From Mycolicibacter senuensis (GTDB taxonomy: Bacteria; Actinomycetota; Actinomycetes; Mycobacteriales; Mycobacteriaceae), in the NCBI RefSeq assembly GCF_003284925.1, contig NZ_QMEX01000027.1:1-38214 (forward strand): a DNA stretch of 38,214 nucleotides, read 5' to 3'. This document shows, piece by piece, positions 19,718 through 29,910 of this stretch. A program made the position numbers and the translations under genes. The notes below the pieces were generated by a model. That model did not search any database. It saw only the letters and a list, made by a program, of their open reading frames with translations, and was not told where the DNA came from. Numbering within the stretch: position 1 is the first letter of the stretch; every line of letters begins with the position of its first letter.

Positions 19718-19745
19718 GTACCCGTTGCCACCGAACCGGTAAACC
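19718..19745 (-). promoter_or_regulatory. SigF-type promoter of the LigD-polymerase gene
   Basis: On the minus strand GGTTT (19741-19745), 17 bases and GGGTAC (19718-19723) match the SigF consensus at every position. The -10 box ends 9 bases before the ATG, which implies a leaderless message. Confidence 0.65.
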
Positions 19746-19827
19746 GGCACCCGAGGGCCGCCCCGGACCGGGAACTCCGCATCGCGGCGCGGGCAGCCAT
19801 GTCGTGTTAGCGGGTCCGCGCGGCTGA

Positions 19828-21746
<1,919 letters not shown>

Positions 21747-21819
21747 CGACACCGAGCGCCGGCGAGGCCGCGGGGATGCCTCCCGCTTGCGGGGGCGAAC
21801 GGCGCCCCAGGCGCAGCCG

Positions 21820-22458
21820 GTGACGCGCCTGGTTCTCGGATCGGCCTCGCCGGGCCGGTTGGGCGTGCTGCGCCAAGCCGGCGTCGACCCGTTGGTGGTG
21901 GTGTCCGGGGTGGACGAGGACGCCGTGATGGCGAACTTGGGTCCCGATACCGGTCCCGCCGATCTGGTGCGAACACTGGCGTGCGCCAAGGCCGAACACG
22001 TCGCGAGCGTCCTGGACCGATCCGTCGCGACCGATTGCGTGGTGATCGGCTGCGATTCGATGCTCTACATCGACGGTGAGCTGGCCGGCAAGCCGCCGTC
22101 GGTGGATGAGGCACGCCGCCGTTGGCGGTCGATGGCCGGACGCGCCGGACAGCTGCACACCGGTCACAGCGTTATCCGGTTGCAGGACAATCAGATTCAA
22201 CATCGCGCCGCGGAAACAGCGGTCACCACAGTCCGATTCGGGACACCCACCGATGACGATCTGGAGGCCTACCTGGCCACCGGCGAACCGCTGCGGGTGG
22301 CCGGCGGATTCACCCTGGACGGGCTGGGCGGCTGGTTCATAGAAGGCGTCGACGGCGACCCGTCCAGTGTGGTCGGAATCAGCCTGCCGTTGGTGCGGTC
22401 GCTGCTCGCCAAGGCGGGGTTGTCCGTCGCCGCACTGTGGGCGGCCAATCCGGTGTAG
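21820..22458 (+). CDS. maf: Maf-like nucleotide pyrophosphatase
   Basis: A 212-residue Maf/Ham1-fold protein. [18 protein letters not shown] is the Maf N-terminal signature, and [19 protein letters not shown] is the metal-binding segment with the catalytic-site Asp. [28 protein letters not shown] continues the family pattern. Members hydrolyse non-canonical or modified NTPs to monophosphates. The GTG at 21820 is preferred to a TTG at 21787, because the extra residues are not family-like. Rv3282 lies in the same position after accE5. It converges on the hemerythrin gene with 16 bases between. Confidence 0.93.
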   Translation: MTRLVLGSASPGRLGVLRQAGVDPLVVVSGVDEDAVMANLGPDTGPADLVRTLACAKAEHVASVLDRSVATDCVVIGCDSMLYIDGELAGKPPSVDEARRRWRSMAGRAGQLHTGHSVIRLQDNQIQHRAAETAVTTVRFGTPTDDDLEAYLATGEPLRVAGGFTLDGLGGWFIEGVDGDPSSVVGISLPLVRSLLAKAGLSVAALWAANPV

Positions 22459-22474
22459 CCGAGCCGGCAACGAA

Positions 22475-23059
22475 TCACGACGATGAGCCGGTTTGTCGGC
22501 CCGTCAGCTTGTCGCGGATCCGGTCGACCATGCCGACCCCGGCGCCGAGGGTCTTGTGGAACAACTCCGAATGCGGTGCCTGCGGGTGCGGGCGAGTTGG
22601 CGCCAACTTCTTGGCGTTCTGGACCTTTTCGCCCATCTCGACGAGCTCCCGGGTCGAAAGGTGTTCCCGCAGCTTGGGAAACTGCTCGGATTCCTCGTCG
22701 TGCGCGTGATGACGCAGCAGCGACTTCAGCTCTCGAGTCAGGCCCAGGAACTCCGGATCCGATGCGGCGACGTCCTCGAGCTTCTTCATGACCTTCACGA
22801 TCTCGTCGTGCTCTTCGTTGTCGTGCTTCACATCGTCGGAGCCGCCGGGGAGCTTGTCCGCCATGACCGGGTAGACGAACATCTCCTCGGCCACGGCGTG
22901 ACGCATCACCTCGGCGGTGACGGTGTCGGCGATGTCGCGCTGAGCGTCGGAGTCGGCAGTGCTCTCGACTTCGGTCAGCAGGTCGATCATCTCGTTGTGG
23001 TCGGCGGTGAGGATGTCGACGACATCTGTGGTCGCCGAAGCGTGCGTGCTGTCAGCCAT
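22475..23059 (-). CDS. Hemerythrin HHE cation-binding domain protein
   Basis: A 194-residue protein with a four-helix HHE hemerythrin domain at about residues 10-150. The ligand pattern is visible: TADHNEMIDLL, MRHAVAEEMFVYPVM, KHDNEEHDEIVK and LRHHAHDEESEQFP, giving the His/Glu set for a diiron centre. The C-terminal 40 residues are basic and Pro-rich. Mycobacterial hemerythrin-like proteins affect oxidative and nitrosative stress responses; the role of this one is not known. GGAGG lies a few bases before the ATG at 23059. A SigF-type promoter (23100-23125) precedes it. The gene is inserted between maf and sseA, which are adjacent in M. tuberculosis. Confidence 0.9.
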   Translation of the reverse strand: MADSTHASATTDVVDILTADHNEMIDLLTEVESTADSDAQRDIADTVTAEVMRHAVAEEMFVYPVMADKLPGGSDDVKHDNEEHDEIVKVMKKLEDVAASDPEFLGLTRELKSLLRHHAHDEESEQFPKLREHLSTRELVEMGEKVQNAKKLAPTRPHPQAPHSELFHKTLGAGVGMVDRIRDKLTGRQTGSSS

Positions 23060-23099
23060 GAAACGTTCCTCCGGGGGTGCGTCAGCCATCGGCAACTGG

Positions 23100-23125
23100 G
23101 TACCCGCTTGCTGCGGACCCAACCC
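23100..23125 (-). promoter_or_regulatory. Candidate SigF-type promoter of hemerythrin gene
   Basis: On the minus strand GGGTT (23121-23125), 15 bases and GGGTAC (23100-23105) resemble the SigF consensus, with an exact -10 and a weaker -35. The leader is about 35 bases and includes a Shine-Dalgarno sequence. Confidence 0.45.
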
Positions 23126-23180
23126 CGCGGTTGCCCGGCATTCGGCGCCGTCTCGCCGCGCGGCGCGGGGCCGGGGTGAG

Positions 23181-23186
23181 TAGGCT
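23181..23186 (+). promoter_or_regulatory. Probable -10 box (TAGGCT) of sseA, leaderless
   Basis: TAGGCT fits TANNNT and ends 7 bases before the sseA GTG at 23194. It supports that start over the in-frame GTG at 23176. Confidence 0.5.
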
Positions 23187-23193
23187 CGACACC

Positions 23194-24087
23194 GTGCCAG
23201 TGCCTGCCGACCCCAGCCCCGCCCTGCAGTCCTACGCCCACCCGGAACGGTTGGTGACCGCCGACTGGCTCGCGGGAAATCTCGGTAAACCCGGTCTTGT
23301 GGTGGTGGAGTCCGACGAGGACGTGCTGCTCTACGACGTCGGCCACATTCCCGGCGCGGTGAAGATCGACTGGGTCACCGACCTCAACGACGCGCCGGTC
23401 CGGGACTACATCTCCGGCGAGCAGTTCGCCGACCTGATGAACCGCAAGGGTATCTCCCGCGACGACACCGTGGTGATCTACGGCGACAAGTCCAACTGGT
23501 GGGCGGCTTACGCGCTATGGGTGTTCACGCTGTTCGGCCACGAGGATGTGCGGCTGCTCGACGGCGGGCGCGACCTGTGGGTGTCCTCGGGCCGCGAGAC
23601 CACCCTGGAGGTGCCGAGCAAAACCACGGCGGGCTACCCGGTCGTCGAGCGCAACGACGCCCCGATCCGGGCGTATAAGGAAGACGTGCTGGAGATCATC
23701 GGCCGTGCGCCGCTGATCGACGTCCGCTCGCCGCAGGAGTACACCGGCGAGCGCACCCACATGCCGGACTACCCGGAGGAGGGTGTGCTGCGCGGCGGCC
23801 ACATCCCCACCGCGATCTCCATTCCGTGGAGCAAGGCGGCCGACGACGCCGGCCGGTTCCGCAAACGCGAGGAGCTCGAACAGCTCTACGGCTTCTTGAA
23901 GCCGGGCGACAATCCGGTGGCCTACTGCCGCATCGGGGAGCGCTCCAGCCACACCTGGTTCGTGCTGACCCACCTGCTCGGCATGGAGGGGGTGCGCAAT
24001 TACGACGGCTCCTGGACCGAGTGGGGCAACACCGTGCGGGTGCCGATCGTGGACGGTGAAGCACCGGGAGCCGTGCCGGCCCGATGA
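23194..24087 (+). CDS. sseA: Thiosulfate sulfurtransferase (rhodanese) SseA
   Basis: The 297-residue tandem rhodanese is identical in length to Rv3283 when started at GTG 23194. The inactive N-terminal domain has [13 protein letters not shown] and [17 protein letters not shown]. The catalytic C-terminal domain has [10 protein letters not shown] and the loop [12 protein letters not shown], with the sulfur-accepting Cys. It transfers sulfane sulfur from thiosulfate or mercaptopyruvate-type donors. The sufE gene overlaps its stop by 4 bases, so the two should act together in sulfur relay. Confidence 0.96.
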   Translation: MPVPADPSPALQSYAHPERLVTADWLAGNLGKPGLVVVESDEDVLLYDVGHIPGAVKIDWVTDLNDAPVRDYISGEQFADLMNRKGISRDDTVVIYGDKSNWWAAYALWVFTLFGHEDVRLLDGGRDLWVSSGRETTLEVPSKTTAGYPVVERNDAPIRAYKEDVLEIIGRAPLIDVRSPQEYTGERTHMPDYPEEGVLRGGHIPTAISIPWSKAADDAGRFRKREELEQLYGFLKPGDNPVAYCRIGERSSHTWFVLTHLLGMEGVRNYDGSWTEWGNTVRVPIVDGEAPGAVPAR

Positions 24088-24500
24088 GCCTTCCGGAGGG
24101 CCTGGCGCAGGTGGTGTCCGACTTCGCCGAAGTCGAAGGGCAGGACAAACTCAAGCTGCTGCTGGAATTCTCCGACGAGCTCCCGGACCTGCCCGACGAC
24201 CTGGTCGAATCCGCCATGGAGCCGGTGCCGGAGTGCCAGTCGCCGTTGTTCCTGCATGTCGATGCCGCCGACCGGCAGCGGGTGCGGTTGTATTTCAGCG
24301 CTCCCCCGGAGGCGCCCACCACGCGCGGGTTCGCGTCGATCTGGGCCGCGGGCCTCGACGGTCAGCCGGCCGACGTCATCCTGGCCGTGCCGGAGGATTT
24401 CGCCTCGAGTCTGGGGCTGGCGGCGCTGATCAGCCCGCTGCGGCTGCGTGGGATGTCGGCGATGCTGACCCGGATCAAGCGGCGGTTACGGGCTGCCTAA
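24084..24500 (+). CDS. SufE-family sulfur acceptor protein
   Basis: A 138-residue SufE/CsdE-like protein. The start ATGA overlaps the sseA stop. Cys51 in [12 protein letters not shown] is at the position of the sulfur-accepting cysteine of SufE, and the fold-typical [16 protein letters not shown] closes the protein. In other bacteria SufE takes persulfide from SufS for Fe-S assembly. Coupling to a rhodanese here suggests that SseA may be the donor or partner, which is inferred from the operon. Rv3284 is the M. tuberculosis counterpart. accA3 follows after 91 bases with its own promoter. Confidence 0.92.
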   Translation: MSLPEGLAQVVSDFAEVEGQDKLKLLLEFSDELPDLPDDLVESAMEPVPECQSPLFLHVDAADRQRVRLYFSAPPEAPTTRGFASIWAAGLDGQPADVILAVPEDFASSLGLAALISPLRLRGMSAMLTRIKRRLRAA

Positions 24501-24532
24501 GGGGCACCGAAACCGGTTCGGCGGTCGCGCCT

Positions 24533-26394
<1,862 letters not shown>

Positions 26395-26495
26395 CCCGCG
26401 TTATCCGCCAGGGTGCGTGTCCCCGGCCGACACGCCGGTGAACTGACCGGATTTGCGCACGCTCGCGGCGGAGCTAACCGGGGCGGAGGTGACCG

Positions 26496-26900
26496 ATGGA
26501 GCCCGTCGAGATCAACGCCGGCCCGTGGTATCTGCGGATGCCGCGGGCCGATGATCGCGTCGATGACCGCCCGACACTGGCCGACCTCGGGGAGTTCGAC
26601 CGGGACTACGTCGCCAAGGCGGAGTCCGGCTGGGCCGATGACACCCGCTACCTGTGGGCAGTCTGCGAGCCGACCACCGGCGAATTGTTGGCGGAGGTCA
26701 CGCTGAACCCGGCCTCGGGTGACATCGCCACCCGCAGTCGGCCGGGCCAACAGGAGGCGGCGCTGACCGGGGCCCAGGCGGTGTCCCGGTTCGCCGCCGG
26801 TGCGCTAGGTCTGACGCCGGTGATGACCGGCCCCGGCTGCCCGGACGGCGCGGTTTCGCCCGACCCAGATCCAGGCCACGCCTCCGGCCGCCAGCGCTAG
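26496..26900 (+). CDS. Possible truncated GNAT-like protein
   Basis: A 134-residue protein with ATG 26496 and GGAGG 7 bases before it. I do not recognise a specific family. The early segment WYLRMPRADDRVDDRP, then LWAVCEPTTGELLAEVTLN, and later AQAVSRFAAGALGLTPV loosely follow the strand and helix order of RimJ/RimL-type GNAT acetyltransferases. The acetyl-CoA loop and the C-terminal strands after ALGL are missing. The last 30 residues are Pro/Gly/Asp-rich and overlap 96 bases of the opposite UsfY-like gene, so the end may be degraded or the gene shortened. No promoter was found. It may be a decaying gene or a divergent small protein. Confidence 0.5.
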   Translation: MEPVEINAGPWYLRMPRADDRVDDRPTLADLGEFDRDYVAKAESGWADDTRYLWAVCEPTTGELLAEVTLNPASGDIATRSRPGQQEAALTGAQAVSRFAAGALGLTPVMTGPGCPDGAVSPDPDPGHASGRQR

Positions 26901-27089
26901 GGCCGCGATCCCGAACCCCAGCGACCAGCCGGCGTGATGCTGCACGGCAGCGCTCATGAAGCCCACCATCGCCAGTACCGCCATCAGCAGCATGGCCAGG
27001 CCCGGCGCCTCGCGGCGATCCTTGAACATCATTCCGTCCCGCGGCCGCGTGGTACGGGCCTCATCGATCGGGTACTCGGTCTCGTCCAT
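26805..27089 (-). CDS. UsfY-like small membrane protein
   Basis: A 94-residue protein with a soluble N-terminus containing IDEARTTRPRDG, then two hydrophobic helices (about 30-50 and 54-77) and a basic tail. The RTTRP motif followed by two helices recalls UsfY (Rv3288c) of the sigF operon, which lies just past accA3 in M. tuberculosis, as this gene does here. The similarity is judged by eye and could be coincidental. A full-consensus SigF-type promoter ends 9 bases before its ATG, so it is likely SigF-induced and leaderless. Function is unknown. Its 3' end overlaps the convergent gene at 26496-26900. Confidence 0.75.
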   Translation of the reverse strand: MDETEYPIDEARTTRPRDGMMFKDRREAPGLAMLLMAVLAMVGFMSAAVQHHAGWSLGFGIAALALAAGGVAWIWVGRNRAVRAAGAGHHRRQT

Positions 27090-27098
27090 GGCTCTCTG

Positions 27099-27125
27099 GT
27101 ACCCGCCGCTGCCGGACCCGAAACC
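27099..27125 (-). promoter_or_regulatory. SigF-type promoter of UsfY-like gene
   Basis: On the minus strand GGTTT (27121-27125), 16 bases and GGGTAC (27099-27104) match the SigF consensus exactly. The -10 ends 9 bases before the ATG. It lies just after the LLM gene stop, so the UsfY-like gene is transcribed independently of LLM. Confidence 0.7.
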
Positions 27126-27134
27126 GGGTCCGGC

Positions 27135-28121
27135 TCAGGCCGCGGCGTCGCGCAGCGCCGCCAGCAACGGTTCCGCGGCCTCCTTGAGGAAGGCGTCCTG
27201 CGACTGGCCACCGATCTGGATGAGCGCGATGTCGGTGAACCCGGCATCGCGGTAGGCGCCCACCGCCTCGACGATCGGATCCAGGTCGGGGCCGCACGGG
27301 ATGGCGTCGGCGACGTCCTGTGGTGTGACGAACCGGGTGGCGGCGGCGAACGCGGCCGGCGTGGGCAACTCGGAATTGACCAGCCAGCCGCCGCCGAACC
27401 AGCGGAACTGCCGGTGGGCGCGCTGCACCGCGGCATCGCGGTCGGGGTCCCAGCACACCGGGAGCTGCCCGATGACCCGGCCGCCGCCCAGCCCCGATGC
27501 CTGACGAGCGGTGTGCCAGGCGCTGACCAGGTCCGCATCGGGCTGTACCGCGATCAGGTCGTCGGCGGCGGCGGCGAATCTGTCGACGCCCTTGTCCCCG
27601 GAGACCGCGACGGCCAGCGCAACGGGAATCTCCGGCAGGTCCCACAGTCGCGCCCGGTCGACCTCGAAGTGGTCACCGCGCAGATTGACCGTCTCCCCCA
27701 TCAACAGCTCGCGGATGATCTTGATCGCCTCGCTCAGCATGGCGTGTCTGCGCCCGACGTTCGGCCAGCCGGCGCCGGTGACGATGTGCTCGTTGAGGTT
27801 CTCCCCGCTACCCAGCCCGAGCGTGAACCGGCCGTCGGCCAGGATCTGCACGGTGGCGGCCTGTTGCGCCACCACCGCCGGGTGGTAGCGCATCGTCGGG
27901 CAGGTCACATACGAACACAGGCCGACCTGTTCGGTGGCCTGCGCGACCGCCCCCAACACCGCCCACGCGTTCGGGGCGTGGCCCTGCGAGGCCAGCCAGG
28001 GCGAGAAGTGGTCGCTGCACACCTCGAAGTCGAAGCCGCGTTCTTCGGCGGAGACGGCGTAACGGACAAGGTCTTTGGGATCGCTCTGCTCGGTCATCAG
28101 GGTGTAGCCGAACCGTGTCAT
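27135..28121 (-). CDS. LLM-class F420-dependent oxidoreductase (F420-G6PDH-like family)
   Basis: A 328-residue luciferase-like monooxygenase (LLM)-fold protein. FGYTLMTEQSDPKDLVRYAVSAEERGFDF, CSDHFSPWLASQGHAPNAWAVLGA, TCPTMRYHPAVVAQQAATV and GRFTLGLGSGENLNEHI follow the family related to F420-dependent glucose-6-phosphate dehydrogenase (TIGR03557 type). These enzymes use the mycobacterial deazaflavin F420. The substrate of this subfamily is not generally known; it differs from true Fgd1, so no symbol is given. The ATG at 28121 follows a SigF-type -10 by 9 bases. The gene diverges from the heme-oxygenase-like gene, with both promoters in 89 bases, suggesting joint function in stress. Confidence 0.9.
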   Translation of the reverse strand: MTRFGYTLMTEQSDPKDLVRYAVSAEERGFDFEVCSDHFSPWLASQGHAPNAWAVLGAVAQATEQVGLCSYVTCPTMRYHPAVVAQQAATVQILADGRFTLGLGSGENLNEHIVTGAGWPNVGRRHAMLSEAIKIIRELLMGETVNLRGDHFEVDRARLWDLPEIPVALAVAVSGDKGVDRFAAAADDLIAVQPDADLVSAWHTARQASGLGGGRVIGQLPVCWDPDRDAAVQRAHRQFRWFGGGWLVNSELPTPAAFAAATRFVTPQDVADAIPCGPDLDPIVEAVGAYRDAGFTDIALIQIGGQSQDAFLKEAAEPLLAALRDAAA

Positions 28122-28130
28122 GGTGCTCGG

Positions 28131-28155
28131 GTACCCACCGGCCCGTCCCCGAAAC
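28131..28155 (-). promoter_or_regulatory. SigF-type promoter of LLM gene
   Basis: On the minus strand GTTT (28152-28155), 15 bases and GGGTAC (28131-28136) fit the SigF pattern. The -10 ends 9 bases before the ATG. The opposite-strand SigF-type promoter of the neighbour begins 22 bases away. Confidence 0.6.
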
Positions 28156-28176
28156 AGCGCGGACGGTCGCGGCGTC

Positions 28177-28202
28177 GTTTGGCCCCGCCGTGGCCGGGGT
28201 AC
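28177..28202 (+). promoter_or_regulatory. SigF-type promoter of heme-oxygenase-like gene
   Basis: GTTT (28177-28180), a 16-base spacer and GGGTAC (28197-28202) match the SigF consensus. The GTG start is 8 bases after the -10, so the message is probably leaderless, which fixes the start at 28211. Confidence 0.68.
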
Positions 28203-28210
28203 CCGCGAGC

Positions 28211-29230
28211 GTGACCATCGCACCGCAGCGCACCGATTCCGTGACCGAGCCCGAGCTGCCCGTGGCGTGTGGGCCGCTGTCGGCCGCGGTCTGCGGGCTG
28301 CTCCACCGGCCTGCGGGCGCGACCGGCGACGTCGCCGTCGCGACAACCGGCGCCGACCCCTACGGGCGGGACCTGCAGCTGGCCCTCTACGTCTGCTACG
28401 AGCTGCACTACCGCGGCTTCGCCGGCGTCGACCCGGGGTGGGAGTGGGACGCCACCTTACTGGAACTACGCGCGCGGATGGAGCGCGCATTCCTCGATAG
28501 TGTCCGTCGGGACGTCGGTCCGATACCCGCGGACATCAATGTGAACGACGAAATGGCAGCTGCGGCAACCGAACCCGTGCGCGGAAGTGGACCCTCGTGG
28601 TACCTGCGCGATCAGGGCAGCTGGGAACAGGCTCGGGAGTACTTCGTGCACCGGTCGCTGTATCACCTCAAGGAAGGCGATCCGCACGCCTGGGCGATCC
28701 CCCGCCTGACCGGCCAGGCCAAGGCCTCCTTCGTCGCGGTCGAGTTCGACGAGTACGGCGCCGGCCGAGGGACGCGGGTGCATCAGCAACTCTTCGCCGA
28801 CCTGCTCAGCGCGGCCGGTTTGAACGCCGATTACCTCGTCTACCTCGACGTTGTTCCCGCCGAGTCGCTGGCTGTGGTCAACCTGATGTCGCTGTTCGGG
28901 CTACACCGCCGGTGGCGGGGGGCGGCCGTCGGGCACTTCGCCTCGACCGAGATCACCTCCCCGCCCGGGTCGGCCCGCCTGGTGGCCGCGCTGCGGCGGA
29001 TGGGCGCCCCGGAGCCGTGCGTGGCGTTCTACGCCGAGCACGTCGAGGCCGACGCGGTGCACGAACAGGTGGTCCGCACCGGTGTTGTCGGCGACCTGAT
29101 ACGTCACGCGCCGCAACTGGCGCCCGACGTGGTGTTCGGCATGCGGGCCCGTGATGTCGTCGAGAACAGGCTCGCCGACCTCATGATGGCGGCGTGGTCG
29201 GCGGGTGAATCTTCGTTACTCGCAAATTGA
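28211..29230 (+). CDS. Iron-containing redox enzyme family protein (heme-oxygenase-like diiron fold)
   Basis: A 339-residue helical protein of the Haem_oxygenas_2 / HDO type. Conserved blocks are a WEWDATLLELRARME helix near residue 80, EYFVHRSLYHLKEGDPHAWAIPRLTGQAKASFVAVEFDEYG around 140-185, HFASTEI near 242, and FYAEHVEADAVHEQVV from about 273, with H277, E279-region and H283 as likely iron ligands. Relatives include UndA, BesC and related oxidases that use a labile diiron site on fatty acids or amino acids. The substrate here is unknown. GTG 28211 is fixed by the SigF-type -10 eight bases upstream. The partner across the divergent promoter is an F420-dependent enzyme. Confidence 0.85.
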   Translation: MTIAPQRTDSVTEPELPVACGPLSAAVCGLLHRPAGATGDVAVATTGADPYGRDLQLALYVCYELHYRGFAGVDPGWEWDATLLELRARMERAFLDSVRRDVGPIPADINVNDEMAAAATEPVRGSGPSWYLRDQGSWEQAREYFVHRSLYHLKEGDPHAWAIPRLTGQAKASFVAVEFDEYGAGRGTRVHQQLFADLLSAAGLNADYLVYLDVVPAESLAVVNLMSLFGLHRRWRGAAVGHFASTEITSPPGSARLVAALRRMGAPEPCVAFYAEHVEADAVHEQVVRTGVVGDLIRHAPQLAPDVVFGMRARDVVENRLADLMMAAWSAGESSLLAN

Positions 29231-29244
29231 AAGTTAAGCTTTCA
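29228..29244. repeat. Inverted repeat at the end of the diiron-protein gene
   Basis: TGAAAG-TTAAG-CTTTCA forms a perfect 6-bp stem over the stop codon, nested inside CGCAAA (29221) and TTTGCG (29252). It sits in the most AT-rich stretch of the window (about 29220-29300). It may be a weak terminator or a protein site; there is no U-run. Confidence 0.35.
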
Positions 29245-29359
29245 CTGGGATTTTGCGGAATTTGTCGCCAATCTCTTTGCCAATCGAGGCGGGCATGGGT
29301 AACGTCTGGTTCCTCCGGTTGAGTTCACAGCCGCAACTGAACGTCACCGTGTTTGGTAG

Positions 29360-29380
29360 CTCTCGCCGAGAGATTACGCT
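29360..29380 (+). promoter_or_regulatory. Promoter/operator candidate of the STAS gene
   Basis: The 193-base gap before the STAS gene contains CTCTCG-C-CGAGAG (29360-29372), a perfect 13-bp palindrome. It lies directly before TACGCT (29375-29380), a TANNNT -10 box. The palindrome occupies the -10/-35 spacer, a usual repressor position. No SigF-type box is present here. Confidence 0.4.
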
Positions 29381-29423
29381 GACGTGATCCAACAGCACGA
29401 TTCGTCGACTGATGGAGCCACAA

Positions 29424-29861
29424 ATGACAACCAGCAGCATCACCGAAACCGCTTTCGCCACTCCCGCAACGGAATCCACTCAGGCCTGGCGAAGCCACAC
29501 CGCCAAGTTCACCATCCACTGGGGCCGGTCGGGCGCGGTAGTCGCCGCGGGCGGGGAGATCGACGCGGCCAACGCCGCACCGTTCGCCGACTACGCCAGG
29601 CGCTGCGCCGACTGCTGCGAGTGGCTGATCTTGGACTTGGCCGAGCTGACATTCATTGGCACGGTCGGATTTACCGCGCTGCAATCGGTCAGCGCCCGCT
29701 GCGCCGCGGCGCAGACCCGGCTGATGGTGGTCCCGAGCCCGGCGGTGACCAGCGTGCTGCGGATCTGCGACCCGCAGTCCCGCCTCCCGCTGGTGCCCTC
29801 GCTGGCCGACGCTCTGGCGGACGTGCAGAAATCGGGGCGCCCACTGCGCGCGGTGACCTGA
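29424..29861 (+). CDS. STAS-domain anti-sigma factor antagonist (Rv0516c-like)
   Basis: A 145-residue single STAS domain. GGEIDAANAAPFADYAR, LILDLAELTFIGTVGFTALQ and MVVPSPAVTSVLRICD follow the family, which binds and releases anti-sigma kinases. The usual D-S-S-G phosphorylation motif is replaced by G-T-V-G, so normal RsbW-type serine phosphorylation is unlikely. GEIDAAN, the VPSPAV-type segment and the N-terminal Met-Thr-Thr resemble M. tuberculosis Rv0516c, whose Thr2 is phosphorylated by PknD. ATG 29424 is chosen because GGAG lies 6 bases upstream; the ATG at 29412 has none. It probably adjusts SigF activity. It ends before a strong hairpin shared with katE. Confidence 0.85.
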   Translation: MTTSSITETAFATPATESTQAWRSHTAKFTIHWGRSGAVVAAGGEIDAANAAPFADYARRCADCCEWLILDLAELTFIGTVGFTALQSVSARCAAAQTRLMVVPSPAVTSVLRICDPQSRLPLVPSLADALADVQKSGRPLRAVT

Positions 29862-29874
29862 AGCGCGGTGACCT

Positions 29875-29903
29875 GGAGCCGGGCCCGAACCGGGCCCGGC
29901 TCC
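29875..29903. terminator. Bidirectional hairpin between STAS and catalase genes
   Basis: A 12-bp perfect GC stem (GGAGCCGGGCCC paired with GGGCCCGGCTCC) around a GAACC loop fills the gap between two convergent genes. It has no U-tract, as is common for mycobacterial terminators. GCGCGGTGACCTG is repeated at 29848 and 29863 just before it. Confidence 0.7.
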
Positions 29904-29910
29904 CGTCGGG

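Noticed and set aside
18247..19810. Continuation of the first hydrolase frame to a 669-codon product
   Set aside because: After the duplication the translation lacks the catalytic motifs and is antisense to the LigD-type polymerase gene.
29234..29479. Small minus-strand frame in the STAS upstream gap
   Set aside because: It overlaps the promoter, has no ribosome site and no familiar sequence.
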